Below are positions 22,680-33,779 of a DNA stretch of 64,000 nucleotides, piece after piece. A program made the position numbers and the translations under genes. The notes below the pieces were generated by a model, which saw nothing but the letters and a program-made list of their open reading frames with translations, did no database searches and had not been told where the DNA came from. This stretch comes from Zingiber officinale (Eukaryota; Streptophyta; Magnoliopsida; Zingiberales; Zingiberaceae): positions 130,832,996 to 130,896,995 of the forward strand of contig NC_055990.1 in the NCBI RefSeq assembly GCF_018446385.1. Reading direction: 5' to 3'. Within the stretch, counting starts at the first letter, position 1. Each line of letters begins with the position of its first letter.

Positions 22680-23562
22680 TAGGCTTTAGGTTTCAATATA
22701 TTTTTTTAATATGGAGTAAAGATCATATTGGAGTTCTTGATAAAAATAATTATAATAAATTAAGGGCAAAAATTAACAACAATAATAATTAAATCTTATT
22801 TATTAGGTGAGATCAGCTATATATATTCTTTTATACCATTGGACTCTATCTTTACTATATTCGTATTTATACTAATTGAAACATTTACTAGTTGTCTAAG
22901 TAAACGTTTGTATCATTTTAAATACATCTTTATGAGTTTTTCTCAATAAGTGCAATTTCGACTTTCTCTTATTTTTTATTCTGTTCGCCCTCGTATGTCT
23001 ATACGTTCACCTTAACATTTTCATTTTTTGTAACTCTCATCTTTTACTCATGTGCTTGAGTCACAACCCAACATTCAACTCTATATAATATAGTAGATCT
23101 AATTACGATTTTATAAAACTTTTCTTTAGGTTTTAGAGATATTTTACGATCACATAAAACACCCGATGCTCTCTTCCATTTCAATCATCCTACTTGTATT
23201 CAATGTAAGATATTTTTCTCAATCACCTTCATCATTTTAAAAAAATGATACTAAATATTTAAAGCTCTCAGTTCCACACAACTTGTCATTTTTTATCTTA
23301 ATAATTATCTCATTACGTCTAATATTGCTAATCTTAAATTTCATATATTATGTCTTTATTATATTGAACCTAAAACATTTCCCTTCTAGTATTTTACACC
23401 AAGATTCTAGTTTAGCATTTACTTTTTCACGTGTTTCATCTACTAAACAGTATGCACCATGATACTGTGTTTTGAATGTATGTAGTAAATTTGTCAATAA
23501 TTAGTATAAAAAAAAAAAGAGATTTAGAGCTTATCCTTGATGTACCTTTATCTTTATTAGAA
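22680..23562 (-). mobile_element. L1-type LINE, 3' part (unit 2), interrupted by CACTA
   Basis: Homologous to 8300-9170 with the same order of decayed domains. It is cut at 23562, where the CACTA element begins, and resumes at 44563. The first 125 bp or so (to about 22808) are about 99% identical to unit 1; the rest is about 83% identical. Confidence 0.75.
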
Positions 23563-23649
23563 CACTATAAAAAAATACAGCTTTACTAAAGGAATTATCG
23601 ACAGAATTTATTATTCGTCGAAAATATTCAGAATTACCGACGGAATATA

Positions 23650-23870
23650 TTTGTTAACTTCTAGACTTCAACGTTTGTATGCATCTGCTGCTACAGCTTG
23701 CCACATGATGTGGTATCATGAGCATGAGCACAATGGAGATATAATGTGTCATCTATGTGATTCCCCTGCATGAAAACATCTTGATGTTTTATTTCCCTCT
23801 TTTGTAATGCAACCACGTAATGTGAGATTGGAACTTTCCACAAATGGATTTCAGCCATTTGGTCAGTCAG
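23650..23870 (+). pseudogene. CACTA TNP2 transposase, left fragment
   Basis: Translates to a stretch with LYASAATACHMMWYHEHEH and then MCHLCDSPAWKHLD-like and NVRLGLSTNGFQPFGQSG-like motifs typical of TNP2 transposases (one stop and small changes included). The fragment ends at the FGQSG motif, where the pararetrovirus begins. The matching continuation is found 17.9 kb away at 41759. Confidence 0.8.
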
Positions 23871-24169
23871 GTCTTTGTAGAAGATTGTAAGTGTGTTTGT
23901 GAGTGTTGTGACTGTGCTCTTAACTTATCAATTTCAATTTCCTTCCGTTTCCATCTGTGCGCTCCCCTGGTATCAGAGCTTGTCATACTCTTGTTACTTA
24001 AGCTTGTTGGAATTATGCAACCCTGAGAAACAAAAGGATAGATCCTAACTTGGTGGAAAAAAGACAAAGAAGGCCTGAGAAATCCAAGGGCACATCTGTA
24101 TGAGGTTCTCCGGGAAGGAACTGCCCTCGCCTAAAGAACAAGAGTCCCTGTAAGTTCTGATAAGTTTTT

Positions 24170-24523
24170 ATGAGCACTTTCATTATTTCAAGAAATATAA
24201 TTTCATATCGAGAAGCTCTTTCTGCTACTGATCCTATAGAAAATCCCTCTATTGGTTTTGTCAAGCCAAGCGATTATCAAGGTACTACACCTGGAATCGC
24301 TGCAATCATTAAACAAAATAATACACAAATCCATTTTCTTATCCAAATAGCCGAAACCCTAAGAGATATTCAGCAGGAACTTCGAAAACAAAACAACCCT
24401 CCTTTTCCACAAGACTTAGTCTCCAAACTTCAAAACCTATCTCTTGGTCCATCCAAACCCAAAGAAAAACCTGGAAAGCTAAGGGTATTTAAAGACCCAT
24501 ATAAAATCCTAAAACAAGAATAG
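24170..24523 (+). pseudogene. EPV2 small leading frame (badnavirus ORF2-like)
   Basis: 117 codons with a KQNNTQIHFLIQIAETL segment and a later FKDPYKILK ending, a pattern I associate with the virion-associated small protein of badnaviruses. It precedes the polyprotein, which starts about 18 bp after it. A second copy lies at 41340-41700 in the partial repeat of the genome. Confidence 0.6.
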
Positions 24524-24539
24524 GAAAAACTCAAGGGAG

Positions 24540-25380
24540 TATGACCGCCACCAGAACAGAGCAACAGCAAGTAGCCACAACACCATTATTTGAAGATCAA
24601 ATAAGGAACTACATAAGAAATCAACGACGTCTTTACAATACTCAGCAAGCTACAAGGAGACTTGGACGTCAACTTACTGGTGGAGCATCATCAAGGTATA
24701 CCCTTGAACAACAACTAGAGCCAGAAGCCCAGCTGCAGCTATCCCTGCAAGAACGAGCCTCTATAGTACCGGCGGAGGTTCTTTATCACTTTAGAAGGGA
24801 TGACGCCCATCACAGAGTTTATGTTTATAGATCTGAAGAAGGCATACTAGTGACTGACAATCACCAAGTCGACAGGAACTTCATTCAAGAAGAAAGTTTT
24901 ATGCAACTGCAAAGGAGCCGCATGCAGTATATCCACCTGGGTGTCCTCCAGGTGCGTATTCAGATATTACACAGGCAACATGAATGAACTATGGCACTCA
25001 TAGTCTTCAGAGACAACCGGTGGCAAGGTGATCAAGCCATTCTAGCAACAATGGAAGTAGATCTGACACAAGGAAGTCAGATGATTTATGTTATTCCAGA
25101 AGTAATGATGACAATCGGAGATTTCTACCGCAACATTCAAATCTCTATCCTCGCAAGAGGATATGAAGCATGCCAGAATAGTGAAGCAAACCTATTAATC
25201 ACCAGAGGAATGGTCGGTAGACTTTCTAATACACCTAACATTGGATTTGCTTATGAAGTGCAGGGAGTGGTGGATTATCTAACCTCTCATGGGGTTAATG
25301 CTCTTCCTGGAAGAAGGTTCTCCACAAGTAGCTTGCAAGGCTTAAATTGGGTTATAAACCCTACCTAAGCCTCTATACCA
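24540..25380 (+). pseudogene. EPV2 polyprotein N-terminal and movement-protein region (fossil)
   Basis: The start of the large polyprotein, with an arginine-rich N-terminus and a badnavirus 30K-type movement-protein region (about 24880-25360; motifs such as FRDNRWQGDQAI and GDFYRNIQISILARGYE). In the family it forms tubules through plasmodesmata. It is part of a broken polyprotein. Confidence 0.75.
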
Positions 25381-25849
25381 ATGTAGCCATCAGAAGTAAA
25401 TAGTCAAACAATGATGGATGGACGTATATCATTAAGCTTCAGCAGCTATGCAACAGCATGACTAACGGAGCAACTAACTTTCAATAACAAAGATGAAGAA
25501 GTCTATGAAACTCTAGCAGTCTTAATTGAGACAAAGCCAGGAGTTTTCACAAACTATGATGGTGCCGTTGAAGAATATTATAAATTATATGGAGAAATGG
25601 ATAATTGCATTAAAAGGGGGAGGCCAAAGAATAGAAGATGGGATACTTTGGGACAACCTAGTGGAAAGTTTGATTATTATGTCAGCTATGATATCCCAGA
25701 AACCTATCTTAACTCAGAACTCCCACCCCCATTTGGCTGGGGTGATGAAGAAATAGATGAATTCAGCAAACCAAGAAGTCCAGAAGGAAAGCAAGCGAGG
25801 GAAACTTCAAGTGAAAGGTATTCCTCTATAACTGAACCACTCATTCTCA

Positions 25850-26260
25850 TAAATAAAATCTCTCCAAATGCAGTTACACCAACAAGGCATACTGAGGGAT
25901 ATGCTGGCCTGGATATAGCGGCAAGTCATGCAGCAGTTATAGAACCATATGGCAGAGATATAATTCATATAGGCCTACGAATTGAAATTCCATATGGATA
26001 TTATGGAAGGCTAGCCTCACGATCAGGACTAGCATGGAAAACAGGGATAGAAGTCGGAGCAGGCGTGATCGACTCCGACTACAGAGGTGAAGTTCAAGTA
26101 CTTTTGTTTAATAGAACTAACCTCCCGATCTATATTTCTCAGCAGCAAAAGATTGTGCAACTGATACTTGAAAAAATAGCTATTCCAGAGGTTTATGAAA
26201 TACCTCATCTTAGCTACACAGAAAGGGAGACTAAAGGATTTGGGTCAACTGAAAATCAGC
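25850..26260 (+). pseudogene. EPV2 dUTPase domain within the polyprotein (fossil)
   Basis: All five motifs of trimeric dUTPases are visible: GYAGLDIAA (motif 1), GRLASRSGLAWK (2), GAGVIDSDYRGEV (3), QQQKIVQLIL (4) and RETKGFGST (5). It sits between the movement and coat protein regions in the same frame as both neighbours (the surrounding frame runs 25597-27246). dUTPases remove dUTP to keep uracil out of DNA. The domain is not part of the standard badnavirus layout. Confidence 0.88.
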
Positions 26261-26499
26261 ATACGCTAGCCGAAAATCAAGCCTCTACTTCACAAAGCCC
26301 GAGATATTTTACAACTCAGGATATATTTTCCTTATTACTCCCAAGGGAAACAGCGACAGTCCTTGTTCAAGACGACTCAGGCCCAAATAATTTTGAAAAA
26401 GCCCATGCAGTGGATACAAGCCCAGGGGCCTCTGTACCACGATCCATGGAAACTACTCAAAATTATGAGGACACTGACAACTCCTATCTGGACTACATA

Positions 26500-27920
26500 C
26501 AATACTTGTGCCAATTAAGTACAAAAACCAAACCGTTATGGGACACTTATCCTGACTCGGATTTTGAATGGACTAATCCCTTTGCAAGTGAAGGTGATGG
26601 GAGAAAGGAAACATTTATTGAATTAATCCCAGAAAATTGCGAAGGATTTATTGAATTAATTGCTGCCAATGCTAAAATGGAGTACCCCTGTTTAAGGAGG
26701 CTGGTAGAAGAAGTGACACTAACTACTGAGCAAATTTACTCCACCAGCACCGTAATATCTCCATATCGCCCTCCCACAGACACGGCAATGGGAGCACCTG
26801 GGTATCCCCCAGCAGACAACACTACTACAAATCCCCTTGCTTTTCAACCCATATACGAACAACAACCACCAAGAACAAGATTTCGAGGAGGAATGAATAA
26901 TGAGCTATGGACTCTCCCATCTGCACAACAACAAAGTGGGGCAATATTCGTAATCCCGGAACAATTGAATCTTTTTGATGATGCCTTTTCAAGATGGGAA
27001 TCCATTACGAAGAATTTTGTAGCCGCACAATCATTCTCAGACACCAAGGAAAAGGTAGAGTTTATTGAAAACCTTTTAGAAGAGATTGAAAAAATAACTT
27101 GGGTTCAATGGAGGATGACTTATGCTACAGAATATGATGCCCTCATAACAATTAGTGGAGGAAGGGAAGGGACTAAGAATATATTGTCCCAAATGAGAAG
27201 GGTATTCTCTGCAGAAGATCCCACCCAAGGATCTACTGAAATCTAGAATTCTACTTATAAGGATCTTGAGAAGTTATCATGTGACAATGTCAAGAATATA
27301 ATCCAGTATATTAATGATTATATGCGGTTAGCAGCCGAGACGGGAAGATTATATGCGGGACCAGAGCTATCAGAAAAATTCTGGCTTAAAATGCCAGGAG
27401 ATCTCGGAAACCGAATTAAAGCAGCATTTGAAGCAAAGCATCCTGGTCTAACAATGGGAGTATTCCCCAGAATTATTTTTGCCCACAAGTTCTTAGAACA
27501 AGAATGCAAAGATGCGGCATTTAAAAGGTCACTCAAGGACTTGTCTTTTTGTAGCCAAATTCTAATCCCGGGCTACTATCAAAAAACTAGAACCAAGAGG
27601 ATGGGGGTAAGGCAGTCAAAGACCTACAAAGGTAAACCCCATAATTCCCATGCAAGAATTGAAAAGAGAAAACACTTACTCAGAAATAAGAAATGCAAGT
27701 ATTATTTATGTGGACAAGAAGGACATTTCGCTAAAGACTGTCCCAATGAAAAACGAAATGTAAAAAAAGTTGCTATATTTGAGCAACTGGACCTACCCAA
27801 CGACTGCGACATTCTTTCAGTACAAGAGGGAGAAGCCCAAAGTGATGCATATTCAGCCCTTCTGAAGGAGAATATGGTATATATGAGGTACAACAATCTC
27901 TGCAAACTCTCCAATTAAAC
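26500..27920 (+). pseudogene. EPV2 coat protein region with zinc knuckle (fossil)
   Basis: A badnavirus-type capsid region: the FDDAFSRWESITKN segment (about 26970-27010), then AGPELSEKFWLKMPGDLG (about 27356-27410), a basic stretch, and a zinc-knuckle region with CGQEGHFAKDCP (about 27710-27745). It is broken between its halves. Confidence 0.75.
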
Positions 27921-27999
27921 TCTCTATATATGCTTAGCTTAGAAGACGGAGGATACCAGCAACAAGTCAAGTTAACAGATGTGTAGTCTAATTGCCTGC

Positions 28000-28420
28000 A
28001 CTAGTGGAAACATAATGAAAGGAAATTTTCTCCTCAATCCCATATATGCACCTGCTGCAAAAGGGCAACCTTACAAAGGGCAAGAATCCACTGCCCAGAC
28101 TGCTTCCTCACGATCTGCAATCTTTGTGGACCTTATTACTTCAACAAGGAGGTATCGGTTACCCCTGCCCCTACAACGATATTTAATCCTAACAATTTAA
28201 TACAGGAGCAGCGAAATTATATTATATGGGGTGAAGAAGAAATAAGAAGGTTGCAGGAAGAAGTAAAATACTTCAAGACTCAATATGAGGCACTACAACT
28301 CGTAAAGGAATTACAAAAGGATTTTCAAGACTTAGGAGAAGAAGATGAGGAAGCCACTCATATGTTGATTGAAGAAATAGTTGTCTCCAATTCTAGCCCC
28401 AGGTTGGTAAAAAAATATGT
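28000..28420 (+). other. EPV2 linker between coat protein and protease, little recognisable
   Basis: Contains a cysteine-containing stretch and a heptad-rich acidic stretch (about 28200-28390) that fits the variable linker of badnavirus polyproteins. No defined domain is seen. Confidence 0.4.
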
Positions 28421-30350
28421 TGTATAATCTAACAGTTGAAATAGATATTCCAAGAATTCCTAAGTTCAAGCTAAAGGCAATACTTTACACGGGGGCAACT
28501 ACCTGCTGCGTTGATCAGAGGTCAGTTCCAAAAGATTCATTGGAACAAAACACATTCACAGTATGTTTCAGCGGGGTAAATTCACAGCAGACTGCAAAAA
28601 TGAAACTAAAAAACGGCAGGATGATGATTGGTGACAATATCTTCAGAATTTCTTACACCTACAGTTTTCCTATGACTCTGGGGGACAACATCCAATTTAC
28701 CATTGGATGCAATTTTATAAGAGCTATGCACGGAGGATTAAGAATTGAAGGCAATACGGTAACATTCTACAAGAACCTGACCACTATAAATACATTGCCT
28801 TCTGTTAATGCAGCCATTGAGGAACTCGAGTTGGAGGAAGAAGAATACATTCAGATAAAGGAGATGGTTCATATATCAGTTGGAAGAAGAAATTTATCTT
28901 TTGAACAAAAATTTGGACCTCTCTTACAAAAGTTAAAGGAGCAAGGAGTAATTGGGGAAAACCCCTTGCAACACTGGCAGAAAAACCAAATCGTATGTCA
29001 GCTGGATATATAAAATCCGGAGTTTATTATTGAAGATAGGCCTCTGAAGCATCTGACTCCCACTCAGAAAGAAGATTTCTCAAAACATGTTAAGACCTTA
29101 TTGGATCTAAAGATTATTCATCCAAGTAAAAGCAGGCACCGAACCACGGCTATCATTGTAAACTCTGGAACTACTATCGACCCAATCACAAAAGAAGAAA
29201 AGAAAAGAAAGGAAAGACTGGTATTCAACTATAAGCGTCTAAATGATATCACACACAAAGACCAGTACAGTCTACCGGGTATTAATACCATCCTTAAAAA
29301 GGTCAGTAATAGTTGTATATTTTCAAAATTTGATTTGAAAAGTGGCTTTCATCAGGTTGCTATGCACCCTGATTCTATTGAATGGAAGACATTCTGGGTC
29401 CCTGATGGATTATATGAGTGGCTAGTTATGTCATTCGGTCTTAAAAATGCACCAACGGGTTTTCAATGAAAAATGGACTCATGCTTCAAAGGAACAGAAG
29501 ATTTTATTGTTGTATACATAGACGATATACTGGTATTCTCCCCAGATGAACAGAGTCATGAGCAACATCTTCAGAAGATGCTCAGTATTTGCCAAGACAA
29601 TAGGTTAATATTAAGCCCAACAAAAATGAAAATAGCGGTACCAGAAATTGAATTTCTAGGCGCTATAATTGGCAACTGCAGGATCAAATTACAACCCCAT
29701 GTGATTACAAAAATTGCAGATTTCAATGACAACGAGTTGAAAACTACCAAAGGGATGCGATCTTGGCTAGGGTTGTTAAATTATGCCAGAAACTATATTC
29801 CTAACCTGGGAAAATTACTGGGGCCTCTATATGCCAAAACATCTCCTAATGGTGAAAGGAGATTAAATCAGCAGGACTGGGATTTAATCTGACAAATTAA
29901 AACCAAGGTAAAACAATTACCAGACCTTGAGCTACCCCCACCAGAATGTTATATGATCCTTGAAGTAGACGGATGTATGGATGGATGGGGCGAAATTTGC
30001 AAATGGAAAAGAAAGAAATTTGATCCTATTTCCTCTGAGAAGATTTGTGCGTATTCAAGTGGTAAATTTAACCCACCAAAGTCAACTATTGATGCGGAGA
30101 TCTATGCAGTCATGAATACAATGGAAGCTTTAAAAATATATTTTTTGGACAAATCAGAGCTCCTGATCAGAACAGACTGCCAAGCTATTATTAGCTTTTT
30201 CGGAAAAACAGCTAACCATAAACCCTCCAGAGTTAGATGGATTTCCTTCACGGATTATATTACCGGAGCTGGACTAACAGTACTATTTGAACACATAGAT
30301 GGCAAAAATAATCAGGTAGCTGACTCTTTATCCCGTCTAATTTCTGTGTT
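28420..30350 (+). pseudogene. EPV2 protease, reverse transcriptase and RNase H region (fossil)
   Basis: The protease-like region (about 28420-28800) has an AILYTGATTCCVD active-site stretch. Reverse transcriptase motifs are FDLKSGFHQVAMHP (about 29330-29370), VMSFGLKNAP (about 29425-29455) and YIDDILVFS (about 29515-29540). RNase H starts near 29950 (ILEVDGCMDGWG) and ends with VADSLSRL near 30340. It is broken several times. Confidence 0.85.
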
Positions 30351-30362
30351 AATATTTTCAGA

Positions 30363-30788
30363 ATGGTCGGAACAGCATTTAGGCCAGTTGGCGCTGCTAG
30401 CACCAGCCATCATGGAAGTAACGAATCAACCACACCCGCAAGCACAGGACCTACTGAACAAGATGATTCAAGCCCTTTTGAAATCGTTGAACAATACCAG
30501 CGAAAGATCAATTCAAGACATGAGAGACCAGTCCCACTCGATGAGTACCACCAGATCTCAGAAGATTTACACACTATTGAACAAAGAGCAGCAATCCGAG
30601 CTGTCAATGCTCTACAGCAACTCAGGCTTATCCACTCCCTTAAACAACAAGAGTGTAACCAGTGTCGAGGAAAGGACAACTGGTGGAACGACTGGTACCC
30701 AGCAGTAGAACAGTGTGATAGACAACTATCACATGCCGCATATCTTCTTCAAGATTGTATGACAAGGATGAGCAACTTTAAGGTCTAA
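30363..30788 (+). pseudogene. EPV2 small 3' frame overlapping the pol end
   Basis: 141 codons in a different frame from the RNase H, overlapping an extension of the pol frame to 30708. The protein is charged, with a CNQCRGKDNWWNDW segment. Tungroviruses have a spliced ORF4 and some badnaviruses have extra small frames at this place. I cannot tell whether this is related to either. Confidence 0.45.
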
Positions 30789-30983
30789 AGGACAGTAGGC
30801 GTGATGGACCCAAAGAAAAAGAAGATTCGCGCGTGGAGCAAAATGTAAAGTATGTATAATAATGCACTACTTTATAAAAGTAGATGCATTGTGAGTAGAT
30901 GAGCACTACTAAAGATGTGAAGTGCTTCTTATCCCTTTATGAACAAACGTGATGATGGGGCCCAATGAGCACCCAGCGTTTGC

Positions 30984-30990
30984 TATAAGG
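30984..30990 (+). promoter_or_regulatory. EPV2 promoter TATA-like box
   Basis: TATAAGG in the intergenic region between the last frame and the primer-binding site, the usual place of the single badnavirus promoter. The repeated 162-bp leader begins about 70 bp downstream. Confidence 0.5.
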
Positions 30991-31149
30991 AGGTAAGAGT
31001 AGCCTCTCGCAAGGGAATCGAGCGTTCACTCGAACCTTACCTGAGGATTAGTAGTATTGTAGAAGATTGTAAGTGTGTTTGTGAGTGTTGTGAGTGTGCT
31101 CTTAACTTATCAATTTCAATTTTCTTCTGTTTCCGTCTGTGCGCTCCCC

Positions 31150-31161
31150 TGGTATCAGAGC
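31150..31161 (+). other. EPV2 second tRNA-Met primer-binding site
   Basis: TGGTATCAGAGC, exactly 7182 bp after the first (23968). The motif is complementary to initiator tRNA-Met and defines base 1 of badnavirus genomes. Confidence 0.8.
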
Positions 31162-31218
31162 TTGTCATACTCTTGTTACTTAAGCTTGTTGGAATTATGC
31201 AACCCTGAGAAACAAAAG

Positions 31219-33740
31219 TGTAAAATACCGGAAAATAGGCGAATCTTAATAAAGGAATTTTTCAGAATTTTGGACATTTTTCGGGAATTTTTCGGAGCTC
31301 GTACGGACGAGTTGACGGGGATAAGAACGGGGTCCGGAAAAGCCTGTTTAGGTTACCCCGTTTAAATGAGGAAAAGTTGATTTTTCCTTTTTCCTTTTAA
31401 ATTCTTTTTCTCTTTTTCTTATTTCTTATTCTGTTTTCTTTCTCGCCGAAACATCTCCGCGCGCCTCTTCTCTCCCTCACTCCCGAACCCGACGCCAAGA
31501 GCCCTAACCGCCGGCTACTCGGCGGTTCTCTCTTCTTCTTCCTCATCCCTTGCCCCTCACGAGGACAGCATCCTCTGCCCTAGCCTTGCCGTGGAGTTCC
31601 CAGCGCCGTCGCCGCGACAGTTTTCCCTCTCCTCAGCCGTGGCCTAGGGTTTGTGGCAAATCCCTTTATCTTCTCGTCTTCTCCCTCACCGAACCTGATT
31701 TCCCCTCTTCTTCTTTTCTTCTTCTTCTGCCCTAGCGCCGACCAAGTTTATGTTTCACCTCTCTTTATTTCTTCCGGCAGAGCAAGGGCCGACCGACTGT
31801 TCTACCTCCTGATCGTCGGCCATCATCACTCGACTGCCATCATTCATCGCCGGAGGTGCTTCTTGTGTTTGTGGTCATTGTGGTCGTAGGATTCTACCGA
31901 GCCTCTTCCCCATCGGTTGATTGTTGACGCTGGGCCCTGGTTCTTTTCTCCACTGCCGGCTTCTTCTTCCATTAGCCACCGACAGAGAGGGAACGAGGGG
32001 CACTGGTTAGGAGAGGCAGATTTGAGTAGGTATGTGAATATAATTTGGGGATGTTGCATTGAGTTGTTGGCTGATCACAGTGGATTCTGTCACTGTTTAT
32101 TTCCGCAGCAGTAACTTCTAGTTCCGGTCATTATATCACCAAGGCACGCGTCTCCGACAGTGACTCAACAGTCGGGCATACGCAATTGGGTGAGTTTTGG
32201 ATTAAGGTAAATGCATGGTTGTGAGTATAATTGTGGATTTCATGGTTGTAGGATTATGTTGAGTTAATCTAATTTGGAATTTCTTAATTCGATTAGGATT
32301 TAGTTTAGCTAACTAATGTGTGATAGAAGTTGCTAAACTAAATATTGGTGATACAGGAGCTTGACGCGAGACGTGTTTCTCAATTATTGGATTTGGACCA
32401 CTTTATTGGAGGCGGGTACTTTGACTTGTGTCTTTTGATATGCATGATAATATGTTTAACATATAACAGTAATTGTGTTACTTGTTTATTTCGGTTGGTC
32501 ACTACATGATTAGTACATGTTGTTTGTTTATTTATTCTGCACTGCATATTGTCTACCTGATCACATATGCCTTAGGTAGTGACCTAACCACATGCTCTGT
32601 TATATTCTGGATCTAGGGTTTATTTGATACCCTCTTCGATTTGTGTACCTTCTATTTGATACGTCTTCTTGTGGTACACACTTTGTATCTATTTATATGG
32701 GTCATGCCATGTGAACGCATGTCATGGTGCATCACGATCATACGCGCCTGCCTTGCCCGCTCGCAGAGCGCCGCCGATTACATGCCTGCCGCATCACCCA
32801 CACCGGAGATCCGGTGAGGCGGGTCTGTCCGGGCATCTCACAGCCTGGAGCGAACGTCTGCGTCATCGGCATAAGGAAAAACCATTCCGTGTCGCGGACC
32901 TCTTCGTCTGTGGAGTCATCCCGCCGTCGCCGCCGGAGATGAGAGCATTGAGCTCCCCATTTATGATTTGGGGTCACAGAGAGTACTCGACAAGATCCCG
33001 CTTACTCGTCATTGCTCGGGAGCATTGATTTCGAGTACGGGTCGATATACGATTTATTGCATTTTATTTGCTTGTGATCTGCACTTATACGCGATTTGTT
33101 TGGATGCATTGATTGACATGCATGATTATGACTCACTCGGTCGGCGACTGCTACCTTTATACTTTGATCCCCAAGATCATTATCTTCGATTTCATTTCAA
33201 CAGATTTATCCTCCTCGTATTCGTGAGACCGCATGATTAGTGTTGTTCATTATTTGTTTTATTATGCATATCGGTTGTACCCTGAGTGTTGGACTCACCC
33301 GCCTCCATTGTTGATATATTTTCGTGTTGAGGTCGTCCCGAGTGCCGCATGGCCCCCCATCTGCACGTAGAGCTAGTTCTCTACTAGGTTGTTATTTGCT
33401 TTATTTTGGTTTTTCTTCCATCGACTATGTTTTAGTTTTGTTTTGGATTTTATCTATGGATATTATACAGATTGTTACCGTTGATGGACTTTTGGATGGT
33501 TTGGTTTTATTCTATTACTGCCTGGATGGCGAAGAGGTGAGTTCGTTGGATTTGAGCTTACGAGTGTAGTGGAGTAGGGTGGATTTCGAGTCGAGTCCTA
33601 TTGTTGTTGTTTACTATTATTAAGCTGCGTGGTTGTGAAAATGTAGGATATCTTTATTAACGCGTGGTGTTTGTCTTTATTTTTTGTTATCATTCCAGCC
33701 GCATATATATGATATGTAGAAAGTTTCATATTGTCCGCCG
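31219..33740 (+). repeat. 5' LTR of the gypsy element
   Basis: The first 1.48 kb (to about 32706) is almost identical to 38560-40040, with only a handful of differences. Beyond that, both LTRs are still alignable but with many small length differences. Its inner edge is blurred. The short frames in its GC-rich part (for example near 31550-31890) recur in the other LTR and are not genes. Confidence 0.8.
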
Positions 33741-33779
33741 TAAGAGATCTGTTCTTGACAATCCTTCTTGGGGTGGATT

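Larger units (their letters stand above)
23872..31218 (+). mobile_element. Endogenous pararetrovirus 2 (badnavirus-like), main copy, fossil
   Basis: Parts in order: leader with tRNA-Met primer site (TGGTATCAGAGC, 23968-23979), one small leading frame, then a polyprotein with movement protein, dUTPase, coat protein with zinc knuckle, aspartic protease, reverse transcriptase and RNase H, then a small 3' frame, the promoter region, and the leader again. A 162-bp stretch (23875-24036) recurs at 31057-31218, spaced 7182 bp, which gives the genome length. The sequence continues for another 550 bp at 41209-41758, so the insert was longer than one genome. It has roughly ten breaks. The repeated parts differ by about 2.7% by eye, an age near one million years if a grass-like rate applies. 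Confidence 0.88.

Noticed and set aside
23968-23979. tRNA-like TGGTATCAGAGC motifs (also 31150 and 48220)
   Set aside because: They are primer-binding sites of reverse-transcribing elements, not tRNA genes. I found no tRNA, rRNA or CRISPR array in the window.
25526-25756. 76-codon frame overlapping the EPV2 polyprotein
   Set aside because: It is a shadow of the polyprotein frame that carries the dUTPase.
31550-32114. Frames with a MANPFIFSSS start, repeated at 38882-39446
   Set aside because: They lie in the GC-rich part of both gypsy LTRs and are not protein-like.
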